This document shows, piece by piece, positions 22,423-31,938 of a DNA stretch of 64,000 nt. The DNA lies in contig JAFCMP010000090.1 of the NCBI GenBank assembly GCA_017506865.1, forward strand, positions 496,001 to 560,000. Direction: 5' to 3'. The stretch comes from Tribonema minus (lineage: Eukaryota; Sar; Xanthophyceae; Tribonematales; Tribonemataceae). Under the pieces are notes generated by a model. That model ran no database searches. It saw only the letters and a program-made list of their open reading frames with translations, and was not told the DNA's origin. Position numbers and translations under genes: made by a program. How positions within the stretch are numbered: position 1 is the first letter of the stretch; the number at the start of each line of letters is the position of its first letter.

Positions 22423-25400
22423 AGTGCTGATGACGCGCTGGTTTCTCGTAGCTCCTGACCGGTGCATGTGTCTCCATGTGGCGTCGTTGTGACCATCTCG
22501 ATGTGCTGTCACACCAGTGCACAGCATGTGGCATGCAATGGCACTGCACTGCTCGGCTCTGCTGCATGTGAGCAAGGAGCCCCATCTCAGAGGCGCCGGG
22601 CGAAGAATCTCTGCCGTCCGCGCAGAGTGATGCACCCGGGAGCAGCTGTCGTCAGAAGTCAGGTGGTGGATTGTTGCTTGCCGCGTGTGCTGGCCTTGTG
22701 TGCAGTGCTCAGCAGTGCGCACCGCACGGAACCAAAAAGCTCCACAAGTGCGCATTTTGCATCAACCTGTTGGTCAAGCACGCTGTGCCGCTGGTCGCAT
22801 CTCAACGATGCTCAGCCTCTTCTCGAAGCGTTCGTGCACACTCGTCAGTTCTACCAACCTCCCGTGTACGTGCACCGCTACGATGCGCATGAATCGCGCC
22901 CAGGTGCGGCGGGGCCTTTCCGACGAGGGCGTGAGCGAGGCGACGCTCCTTGTCAACTCGTACCACAACGTGGCGTTTGACGCAATCCCGGAACGTGCGT
23001 ATCATCAACATACCTCTACCCGGATTCTATTCACCAGGTCTGCGCACAATCATCAGTGTGAACCAGCCTCTCGCGTACTTGAAATTGCATCCAGGTGCGG
23101 CGCCTCTCCGACGAGGGCGTGAGGGAGGTGACGCTGCTCGGCCAGAACGTCAACTCGTACCACGATGCGGCGTCGCGCGGGCGCGCCGCTTACGCGACCG
23201 CCGCCGGCTTCACCAACCTGTACCGGCTGCGCGGCGGCGACGGCGCGTACTTTGCGGACCTCCTGCACGCCGTTGCCGAGGTGCGTGCGCTGACTCAGAA
23301 GCAGCAGCAGCAGTAGCAGCGCTCAGCCACGTATGACGGTGATTGGGTGGAAGGCATTGGATTCGACGGCTAACCTTACCTTGTCATCTAGAGCTCTGCG
23401 AGCTTTTGTTTTGTTTCCATAAACTGTGCGGCTCGTGCCGGTGTGTCAAGCTCGAGTGCGACGAGATCGCTGCGTCGATCCGCACAGACGGGTGGTCATA
23501 TGCCTCTCTCCACACGCTCTGCGGGCGCCATTCCTCCTCACATGTGTCACTCGCGTGACGCGATGTGGTGCAGTGCTTATGGCGCTGGCCTGTAGCTGTT
23601 TGACTTAGCAGCAGCAGCAGCGCTCAGCCATGAAGCTGCCGATGCAGGCGCGTGCCAGGCGCACCCATCCTGTAGATCGCTGCGCTGGGGCAGCAGGCCT
23701 GACGGAGGCGCAGGCGACCCCAAGCCACAGGCCGGCCCCCCGCTGACGGCTGTCGCCTGAGGGTTGTGTTAAAGGTTGGGTTAAGGGTCAGGCCACAGTT
23801 GGTGCACCAGTAGCCCGCTCATTATAGTGCTTCGCCGAGGTACACTGACTCAGCAGCAGCAGCAGCAGCGCTCAGCCATGTATGATGGCCGTCCCTATCG
23901 TGCGCGGCTCGTGCCAGTGTGTCAAACGCGCGCACACGCGGCCGCCGGGTCGATCCGGACAGATGCGGTCATGCACTGCCTGCCGCCGCGCTTCTCAGGG
24001 GTAGGGTTAGGATTTGTGGGCGCCACCCTTGCTCAAAACTGTCACCGACTTGCCAATTTTTGTTAAGCAGTACACATGGCGCTGGCCTGTGTCTGTCGAC
24101 TTTGGGAGGACTGGGAGATAAGCGTGCGCCTCGCGTCGCCGCATTCCATTGTTTTGTTGTGGGGGACGCGCTCGCGCATATTGAGTACATGTCAACTCTC
24201 TGCTTTGTGCAGCTGCTGAGCGTATACAGGGCCCTTATTCCAAAACGCCTACCTACTTTGAAGCGCACGGCCTGTAACTGCCGACTTCTGTGCACGCTGT
24301 GCGCGTCAGGCCGACCCGGAGATGTCCCATTCTGTTTGTGGGTGCGGGCGGTTGTGCACTCTCAATCTCGAGTACACGTCGACTTCCTGCGCGCCGTTAT
24401 GACTGCCGCTTGCGCACACATGTACTACTTCAACAGCATTAGAGGCCTGTGTAACTGCCTGTAGCCGTCAACTCCTGTGCGCGCGCGCGCGCGTGCAGGT
24501 CGACCCGGAGATGCGCGTGCGCGTTTTGCGTCGCTGCACCCCACTGTAATTGTGGGGGGCGTGCTTGCGCATTTGAGTACATGTCAGCTCTCTGCTTTGT
24601 GTGAATGTTATACAGGCCTCACTCCAAAACTCCTTCTGTGAAGCGCATGGCCTTTCACCGCCAACTTATGTGCACCCGCACACGTCAGGTCGACCCGGAG
24701 ATGCGCGTGCGCTTCACGTCGCCGCCGTGTCCCATTCCGTTTCGTGGGTGCGTGCGCTCGCGTACACTCGAGTACACGTCGGCTTCCTGCGCTCCGTTAC
24801 GACTGACCTTGCGCATACACATTTACCACTTCATGATCATGATGATTATGTTTGGAGGCCTGTCACTGCCTGTAACCGTCAACTTATGTGCACCCGCGCG
24901 CATGCAGGTCGACCCGGAGATGCGCGTGCGCTTCACGTCGCCGCACCCCAAGGACTTTGCGGACGCCGTCCTGGAGGCCATCGCAGAACGCCACAACGTC
25001 TGCGCGCAGCTGCACCTGCCGGCGCAGAGCGGCAGCTCCGCGGTGCTGCGCGCCATGCGCAGAGGGTACGTATATGTAATAGGCAGAGGGCATGCAGTAT
25101 GGTGCATTTGTACAATAAAGAGCAGGCTTCGGGTCTGCTGCGCACCAGTTCCTTACTAGAAGTATAATCTCGTTATCGTTATTTGCACCAGAGCAGACCT
25201 GCTGCTCGAGTGCGCATGTGCTGCTGCGCGCTGCGTGCTCAGAGCCGCATTGCGTACATTCGTCCGTCACGCACACATCGAACGCAATTCGTGGACACAC
25301 TGGCACTGGACAGACTCGTCCCAGGGCAGAATACCCGCCGCTAGGCGGACAGCAGGGGCCGAAACACTGAGAGCTATCATTGAGCAAGACCGAGCTCAGC

Positions 25401-28400
25401 AGATCGCGCGCGCTTCCTCCCGTGACGTGTCGCACGCGCCAGCTCTTGGCTACCGCACCGTCCTGCACACTCGCGCATTCCGAAACCGCTTGGGCGCGTG
25501 CGCCGCGGCTCGCTCGCGCCGCCACTGCGCCCTGATGGTGGCGTCGGCCGCCGCCCTGCGGCGCGGCAGCCTCGTTTACGGCGCGTGTACGTCGAAGAGC
25601 GCGCACGGGCGGTGTTCCGCTGAGCATCGCCATAATCATCCGGCGGCATGCGCCTTCGCTTCGCCGGGGCTCAGCACCAACGTCATCAGCGGTGTGTGCT
25701 GCTGGCTGTGAAGGAGGCTGATGTATGCGCGGGCAGGCCCTCTGGGGTCCAGCTGCTCGCGGACGCATCCGTCAGCAGGTCTATTTTGCGAGGCATTATC
25801 CTCCCTTGCAGGTCGTTGCGGGTGCCCTTGTGCAGCCGCTGCCGCGCGTGATCAGTGCGTCCTTGCTGGCGGTTACGCTGGCAGTTACATCAGGGGTTGC
25901 GTAAATTGCGCAGCTCTCGTGCTCACTCATTGGGCATATCGCGGCACCCACTCGGCTCTGCAAGTCATGCTGGTGCTGAGACGGCGCTCAACCGAGGACC
26001 CACCTTCCTCGCCTTTGTGCGATGCACAGTTGCCACGCTGCCTGCCTGAATCCCAACTGTTGTGATCGGGAAACGCACTTGTGGCGTTCGCTAGCGCTTT
26101 GCGCGCTTTGCAACGCTTCATAGTTGGCTCAGTCACCTGTGCTGATCATGGTGATGCTCGCGGCGTGACGCTAGCGCTTTGCTCGCTTTGCAATGCTTCA
26201 TGACTTTGCCACCTGTGCTGATCACGGTGACGCTCATTGTGTGACGCTACCACTATGCGCATGTTGCAAATCTCATTACGTTATCGCCTGTGCTGATCCT
26301 CACGATGTGACGCTCCGCAGGTACACGCGCGAGGCGTACCTGGAGCTGGCGCAGCGCGTGCGCCGCCTGATTCCCGGCGTCAGCATGAGCAGCGACTTCA
26401 TCAGCGGCTTCTGCGGCGAGACGGAGGAGGACCACCAGCAGACGCTGTCGCTCATCGAGGTGCGCACAGCCTTGACAAGTGTTTTTACGCTTTTTGGGTT
26501 AGGGTTAGTGTAGGGGGGTAGGGGTAGGGTTAGAGACGGAGGAGGACCACCAGCAGATGCTGTCTCTCATCGAGGTTCGCACAGACTTGTTGCGCTCTCT
26601 GTGTTGGGGTTAGGGCAGCGTAGGGTTTGGGTTTAGGGCTAGGGGTCGAGGAAGACCGCCAGCAGATGTTGTCTCACATCGAGGTTCGCACGAGCTGGAA
26701 CAGAGTTGTCTTGTGCTTGATGGGTTAGGGCAAGGGTCAGGGCAAGGGTCAGCATAGGGCTAGGATCAGGGTTAGAGACGGGCATGAGCCACCAGCAGAC
26801 ACTGTCTCTCATTGGGGTTTGTGCGATCAGAACTCGCGCACCGCGCTCATTTACGTTGTGATATGCACGCTGGGTGAGAAGTGGTGTCGGGGTTATGGTT
26901 TCGAAAAGAGTAGAGGGTTAGGGTTAGGGTTAGGGGCAGGGCATCACATGAGGGTTATCAGCGGCAGCCGCGGCTCTGTCAACCTCGTTTTTCCTTCTCG
27001 CAGTGAGTCATCATCAGCATCACGTAAGGGCTGTGCAGCACCGCTCAACCTCGACTGCGTGCTTCACAGCGTTCACACCGAAGAGCGTGTGACGGCACCA
27101 CCCCGCCTCAGTCCCCAACCCTGACCCTCACCCGAACCCCCATCCTCTTTAATGCATCGCGCGACCGCGCCCCCGCCGTCGCGACGACCGCCGCCGCAGG
27201 AGGTCCAGTTCGACCAGGCCTTCATGTACGCGTACTCGCTTTGCGGCACGTGCGGCGCTCTTACCCTAACCCTGATCCACGGCAGCTGCAGCACTGTCGA
27301 CACAAACCGCGTGCTACGCACTGCGGAGTTTACGGTTCGGATCAGGGTCACCCTTGGGATCACCCTCAGCCCCACCCCAATCCTCACCTTGCTCTAATCC
27401 CGAAGAGTGCGACGGCGCCACCCCACCTCAGCCCACTTCTCATCCCTAACCCTCCACCCCAGCCCTCCTTATTGAATCACGCGACCGCGCCGCTTTGATC
27501 ACCGCAGGAGGTCCGTTTCGACCAGGCCTTCATGTACGCGTACTCGCTGCGCGACAAGACGCACGCGGCGCGGCGCCTGAGCGACGACGTCCCCGCGGAC
27601 GTCAAGCAGCGCCGCCTCGCGGAGGTCATCGCGACGTTCCGCCGCGGCGCGCAGGAGCGGAACCGCAGCGTGGAGCTCGGCAGGTGACGCACCCCTGCGG
27701 GTGTTGGAGTTGCATTTTAGGGTCATCGGCATTTGCGAGGCACCCGGGTTTTGTTCCCTCCACAATTCGAAAACGACGTACAGCGATGTGTTGCGCGATT
27801 GCATCGCGACGTTCCGCCGCGGCGCGCAGGAGCGGAAACGCAGCGTGGAGCTCGGCAGGCGACCGATCCTCGTATGCTGAACGTTTGGGCATCTGTTTTA
27901 ACACAAGGACTTGCAGTGTTGAAGTTTGTTGCTGTGTCATCGCCATCCTAGGACGCCGCGCTCAGGACTCAGGGTGACACAAATTGAGGTTCATTGGTGA
28001 CATCATCAACGTCAACCGACGCGGCGCGTCGGGACAGGAACCGCAGCGTGGAGCTCGGCAGGTGACGCACCCCTGCGGGTGTTGGAGTTTCATTGTAGGG
28101 CATCGGCATGTACGAGGCGCCTGTGAGGCTTCCTTTTGATGTGAGTCATCGCGTGCGTTCGGACTATGCGTCCCGCACGCACGCACTCGTTGAACGCCTC
28201 ACACTTGCAAAGCGTTGACCTGATCTCCTGCGCCCAGATTTCTGGCGGACGTGGAGTCGTTCGACGCAGGAGGTGACGCACAGGACAGGGAACCGAACCC
28301 ACCACTCTGCGAGGCCGGCAACTACACGCATTGTTGCAGTGTGCGATGGCGCGTGGCTCGCCCTGCCGCATAGTGCTGGCGGAGAGAACGCTCGTGCAGC

Positions 28401-29973
28401 AAGCTTGCAGCGAAACTCAGCAGTGGCGCCACGGCTCGCTGACACCTACATACCGTCGGGTGCGTCACCGCGCTGTGCATGCTGCCCGCCGCCGTGCCCA
28501 CCGCAGGTGCGCGCGGCTGCAGCAGCGGCAAAATCTTCGCCACTGGGTTCGTGGTTTGAGGCCAGGAATGCCGGCAGTGGTTAGAAGACGGTCCGGAACC
28601 TCAGATTTTCTCTACCATTCCGCAACGCTGACCGTGGCGTACATGACTGCGTTGCGCGATTGCGCGCGTCGCTGCTCCTTCGCAGGCGCCGCGTGGCTGG
28701 CGGAGGGCCAGAGCCGCCGGTTCGAAAGGCTCACTTTTTAGACACTTGATGATTGTCTATTGGACACACCTGCACACTTGTTGTCTTTGTCTCTTTGTAC
28801 ACACCGGAGACTGCTCCCTAACTATGCACACTGCGCGCTGCGCGTCCCTTGCAGGTGCCGCGTGGTGCTGGTGGAGGGCGCAAGCCGGCGGTCGACGACG
28901 GAGCGGCCGCTGCTCACGGGCCGCACCGACGGCAACAAGCGCGTCGTTATGAACGGCGACACGGCGGTGAGCACTGCTGCACCGGATGAGAGTCTACACT
29001 GGAACACACGGCTCCAATTGTGTGATCGTCAATGTGCAGTCAGACCCTTGTAATGAGTTCAATCACCTGGGGATATCACGTGCCCTGAGCGATAATGAAT
29101 GCAGCACGATCATGGGAGGGGTGAGATTGATGGCCGCCGCGCGCACGCACGCCGGTGACGCACTGGGATAAGATGCCACCGGTGCGCTGCCGCGTGGGCT
29201 GCGGCAAGACGCGCAGTGCTCCTCGCCTGTTCTGAACGGCTGCCGCAATGGTCGTCACTTGCCGTGCCATGCGTCGTTCGTTGCTCAGCGCTGCGCAGGC
29301 GCTCGTCAATGGTGAAGAGCTCGTGCCATCACGCTCAGGGCCCCAAGCCTCTGTACTGAAGCTTTAGGGCTGGGGTTAGGGTTAGGGTTAGGCTCTCTTC
29401 CGCGCTTCGAGCACAATGCATCTTGCAGTTTGCGCCTGTTTTGATCACCTGTGTCAGCCCGTTCTCGGCGCTGCGGATGCTTGCGCCATCACACGTGCCA
29501 ACGCAGCGCCAACCCTCTCAGGCACGTTTGCATCAGCACTCGCCCTCCGCTGCTCGCTGCTGCTGCCGACACACACGCACTCTCCTCGCGCATGGCGCGA
29601 GGCCGGGTCCAGCGCACTGTATGCGCCCCGCTGCTGTCGACACAGCGCATCACAGTGTCTGTGCGACACAGTACCTCCTGCACGACGCGTACAGATACTG
29701 AGGTGCGTCGTATCGACAACACCCGGGCGCGCAGCTGCAACACCAAACTCCCATCTGTTTCTCTGAGCCGCCTTCACGACGTGTGCTGTTGCGCAGGTCC
29801 CCGCCAGCCTCGACGCGGCGGCGCGCGCTGCCGCGGGCGCGCCACTGCCGCCGTCGCCGCTGGTGCTGCCGCAGGCCGGTGACTACGTCCTGGTGCGCGT
29901 GGAGGAGGCCACAGGGCACACGCTCACGGGGCGCGTGCTCGCGCGCACGACGCTGCGCGAGCACCAGCGGTGA
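20078..29973 (+). CDS. CDK5RAP1: CDK5RAP1/MiaB-type tRNA methylthiotransferase (radical SAM), likely mitochondrial
   Basis: Nine exons: 20078-20439, 20795-21297, 22076-22257, 23095-23280, 24908-25065, 26321-26459, 27508-27683, 28855-28966, 29797-29973, giving 664 aa with all phases matching. Family role: adds a 2-methylthio group to N6-isopentenyladenosine at tRNA position 37, using two Fe-S clusters. Visible parts in order: a basic, Arg-rich N-terminus suited to mitochondrial import; the UPF0004 domain with its three cysteines (YGCQMN C110, [11 protein letters not shown]146, LGCMAERL C247); the radical-SAM motif CNNMCSYC (C322, C326, C329) followed by [55 protein letters not shown]; and a C-terminal TRAM domain (GDYVLVRV...GHTLTGRV). 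Human CDK5RAP1 has the same landmarks. Oddity: an insert of about 65 aa rich in Gly, Ala, Gln and Pro (residues ~170-235) between the second and third cluster cysteines. The start is the first ATG of the open frame. Confidence 0.95.
21916..21950 (+). repeat. Echo of exon 3 start of the tRNA methylthiotransferase gene
   Basis: AGCGTCAACGGGCAGCTGTC followed by GCAGGAGGAGACGT resembles the real exon start at 22076 (CCGTCAACGTGCAGCTGTCG, GCAGGAGGAGACGT). It sits about 160 bp upstream in intron 2, with the preceding GCCGCC-rich text also shared. After the match the copy loses the frame. Confidence 0.85.
22270..22420 (+). other. Two long G tracts directly downstream of a 5' splice site
   Basis: Runs of about 20 G (22279-22298) and 28 G (22391-22418) lie in intron 3 within about 20-160 nt of the donor at 22258. 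Both copies sit in similar G-rich text, which suggests a local duplication. Such runs could form G-quadruplexes in RNA. Confidence 0.75.
22903..22985 (+). repeat. Echo of exon 4 of the tRNA methylthiotransferase gene
   Basis: This segment reads [16 protein letters not shown] then [10 protein letters not shown], against [17 protein letters not shown] and VNSYHDAAS in the true exon at 23095. It has substitutions and a small deletion, and its CCCAG acceptor remains. It lies about 190 bp upstream of the real exon. Confidence 0.9.
23290..23990 (+). repeat. Intron 4 tandem units starting with CAG repeats
   Basis: Three units begin with CAGCAGCAG...CGCTCAGCCA (about 23300, 23610 and 23850). The third is preceded by CGCCGAGGTACACTGACTCA, an echo of the exon 4 end and donor (GCCGAGGTGCGTGCGCTGAC). 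Text around 23425-23510 (GCGGCTCGTGCCGGTGTGTC, GATCCGCACAGACG) recurs at 23903-23965. Confidence 0.8.
23347..23440 (+). repeat. Dispersed intron repeat, copy 2
   Basis: Matches 5936-6035: GGTGGAAGGCATTGGATT, GACGGCTAACCTTACC, TTGTCATCTAGAGC, GCTTTTGTTTTGTTTCCATA. It lies in intron 4 of the tRNA methylthiotransferase gene. Confidence 0.75.
24085..24905 (+). repeat. Ladder of tandem exon-5 echoes, ~190-bp unit
   Basis: Before the true exon 5 (24908), the acceptor-plus-exon start GCAGGTCGACCCGGAGATGC is repeated with growing decay upstream: about 24690 (almost intact, [12 protein letters not shown]), 24500 (VDPEMRVR then lost), 24309 (GTCAGGCCGACCCGGAGATG) and a faint trace near 24085. Intron text such as CTGTAACCGTCAACTTATGT and TGCACCCGC is repeated with each unit. 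Confidence 0.9.
26080..26320 (+). repeat. Three ~75-bp tandem units before the exon 6 acceptor
   Basis: GCTAGCGCTTTGC, GCTTTGCAACGCTTCAT, ACCTGTGCTGATCA, GGTGATGCTC and GTGACGCT recur three times, ending at the acceptor CGCTCCGCAG (26320). Only intron sequence is repeated. Confidence 0.8.
26480..27150 (+). repeat. TTAGGG-like repeats in intron 6
   Basis: GGGTTAGGGTTAG-type runs at about 26496-26535, 26604-26645, 26722-26778 and 26912-26937, alternating with the exon-6 echoes. The regular alternation suggests the telomere-like tract is part of the duplicated unit. Confidence 0.75.
26533..26818 (+). repeat. Three echoes of the exon 6 end
   Basis: The exon 6 end ([14 protein letters not shown], then GTGCGC) recurs at 26533-26575 (one change, T to M), 26646-26685 ([11 protein letters not shown]) and 26773-26818 (more diverged). 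Each is followed by GTTCGCA or GTTTGTG and a TTAGGG-like stretch. Confidence 0.92.
27200..27242 (+). repeat. Echo of exon 7 start
   Basis: CGCAG|GAGGTCCAGTTCGA... reads [14 protein letters not shown], nearly identical to the real exon 7 start at 27508 ([14 protein letters not shown]), with an intact acceptor. Immediately afterwards the sequence diverges. The Q here is also found in human CDK5RAP1 (REVQY), so this copy may keep the older state. Confidence 0.9.
27795..28110 (+). repeat. Two echoes of the exon 7 end
   Basis: The true end ([18 protein letters not shown], donor GTGACG at 27684) recurs at about 27801-27859 ([18 protein letters not shown], donor mutated to GCGACC) and at about 28032-28061 (RNRSVELGR with intact GTGACG). 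The third copy also repeats the downstream intron CACCCCTGCGGGTGTTGGAG. Confidence 0.92.
28682..28727 (+). repeat. Echo of exon 8 start
   Basis: CGCAGGCGCCGCGTGGCTGG then CGGAGGGCCAGAGCCGCCGG corresponds to the true exon 8 start at 28855 (GTGCCGCGTGGTGCTGGTGG, AGGGCGCAAGCCGGCGG). The acceptor CAG is kept. Confidence 0.85.
29363..29395 (+). repeat. Short TTAGGG-like array in intron 8
   Basis: TTAGGGCTGGGGTTAGGG followed by TTAGGGTTAGG, the most regular telomere-like run of the window, inside the last intron of the tRNA methylthiotransferase gene. Confidence 0.8.
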
Positions 29974-31485
29974 GCGCGCGCCGCGGTGTGTTTGTCGTGG
30001 TCTCAGATGCCGCGCACGAGCGAGCGTACTTGTTGTCGATTCTCGCTCAGGGCGCGAAAAAGCCCAGATGGTGGATGTCCATGGACCCGCGACTACATGT
30101 GTCCTTCGGTTTGAGTGGACTTCAACTGTCACAGTGCAGCGAGTGTATACCTCAAGGTGCTTCAGTTTGAGTGAACCTCCACCCTCGCTGTACTGTGGTG
30201 TCACACGCGCGGGCGCGGCTGGCCTGTGATGAAGGCGTTGTGCGGGATGTTCTTCAAAGCAGCGGCTGCAATCTGGGTTGGTGGCGCTATTTGAAACAGT
30301 GCGTTCGGATAGTAGCAAAGGTAAGGTTTAAGTTTTACACACTGGCCGGCGGTTGAAACTCGCGCACAGTTGCAGTGCATCACGCCGCAGCGCGATTTGC
30401 CCGCAGCTTGATTTAGTGTGCGTCCTGCACTACCTTGGCAGCTGGTGTCGCGTGACAGCACCATACGTTGCCACTATTGCATACATAGGCGCTGCATACA
30501 GCTGCTTGCAGCCTGCACTACTGTTGTGGGTAGCTGACACAGTGTTTGTTCTCTTTTGTTTGCCTGTGCACTGCTGCGCGCGAGCGCAGGTGGCTAGAGG
30601 GCGGCGGCAGTCAGCACGAGTTGGACATGGATCAAGCTCGAGCGCTGGCTGCCTAGGTGGCCTGCCATGCCATCTGGATGATTTTAGTGCATGAATTAAT
30701 GGACGAAGAGGTTTGATTCAGTGGCACTTGCTGGCACACATCTTGAAACTTTGTTGCATGTTCAGTGGCCATTGTTGGCACTGTGAAGACATGCATGGCA
30801 CAGAGAGTAAACACCTCGTCAGAATTTGACAGGCGCGCTTGCTGAGGGACAATGTACGTGAAGCCACAGGCTCCCCGCAGTAATTGCTGGCTGGCTGGCT
30901 GGAAGCACGGGTAAAAATCCACAACTGCTGCCCCCGGGTTCGCGAACGCATCGTCATCTGGTCTCCAGGCGGCGTCGGAGCGCTGCTGTGCTTCTCTCAG
31001 CCAGCGGTGCTGGCGCTGCTTGTGAGATCATCGGCGGCGATCAGGCAAATGCCGGCGGCGGGTCACGTCAGCAAACAACAAATCTAATCACAATCACCCT
31101 GAAGGAGGCGCCCGTGACCATAGCTTGCCTGCGTTGCCGTGGACCCTGGGGCTGCAACTGATCTGCAGCCTGTCGAATGTCGCTGCAACGTGTACGAGTG
31201 TCGTCATCGACAGCCTCTGGATCCGGGGCATTGGTGAACTCGGGCCTCTCCATCGGCAACAGCAAGAATGAAACCCCTCAGGTATATGAGGCATTTGAAG
31301 CACGCATCAGGACAGCATCGTAGCAGCGATCTCACACTCTGCGGTATGTGTGTGCTAGTGTCCGTACAGAAAAGTTTTGCCTTGGGCATTCAGCGAAGAG
31401 TCACTTCGTCTGTAGCCGGGGCATTGCACAGTTGTGCCAAAATTTCGAAAGACTTACTTCCGAGCACACGAGCTGAGGCAGCGCC
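29974..31485. other. Intergenic region
   Basis: Lies between the tRNA methylthiotransferase stop and the small ARM gene. GC content is lower than in the genes and only short open frames lacking codon bias are present. It may include the 3' UTR of the former and the promoter or an upstream exon of the latter; nothing specific could be called. Confidence 0.5.
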
Positions 31486-31938
31486 ATGGTGCGTGCGCAT
31501 GGCCTGGACACCAGTGCGGCGGCAGCACGTGAGCGCTCGGTAGTGGCGGCGATGTGGACTCACTTTTCCAGCCCGGAGATACAAAGCAGAGCTCTGTATA
31601 GCCTCGCACGCATGGTTCTAGATGACAAGGCCAGAGCCACGCTGGGAAGGGCTGGCGCTTGCGAGGTGGTGGTGGCGGTCATGCGAGCCCACTCCACCGA
31701 CATCTTCATCCAGAGGAGCGGCGTCTACGTCCTGGCCCACCTCGCACACATGCCCCGGAACAGGCGACGCCTCGGGCACCGCGCCAGGAAGCTTGTCCTC
31801 AATCGCGTGCGTGAGCATCCCAGCGACCCAATGATTCAGCAGTGGGGCGTGTTTGCGCTGGATCAGCTCACGGCGGATTGGACGCGAGAGCCAGTAGTGC
31901 GGGTCAAGCAGTGGCTTGTTCGCTGCATATTCGACTGA
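31486..31938 (+). CDS. Small armadillo-repeat protein (150 aa)
   Basis: Single open frame from an ATG in a GCCATGG context to TGA. Two to three ARM-like helical repeats are visible, with the family signature GACEVVVAVMRAH (near residues 57-69) and IQRSGVYVLAHLAHMP, IQQWGVFALDQLTADW. ARM repeats form a superhelix for protein binding; the partner is unknown. It is much shorter than the other ARM genes here, so it may be a truncated copy or the last exon of a longer gene. Codon bias is weaker than in ARM-C, consistent with an older or less expressed copy. It belongs to the ARM cluster that continues to 52239. Confidence 0.6.
   Translation: MVRAHGLDTSAAAARERSVVAAMWTHFSSPEIQSRALYSLARMVLDDKARATLGRAGACEVVVAVMRAHSTDIFIQRSGVYVLAHLAHMPRNRRRLGHRARKLVLNRVREHPSDPMIQQWGVFALDQLTADWTREPVVRVKQWLVRCIFD

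Noticed and set aside
24085-24907. Upstream copies of exon 5 as alternative exons
   Set aside because: They lose the frame soon after the match and lack donors in frame; decay increases with distance, so they are better read as fossils.
29363-29395. Telomere or chromosome end
   Set aside because: The TTAGGG-like arrays are short, degenerate and inside introns, with genes continuing on both sides.
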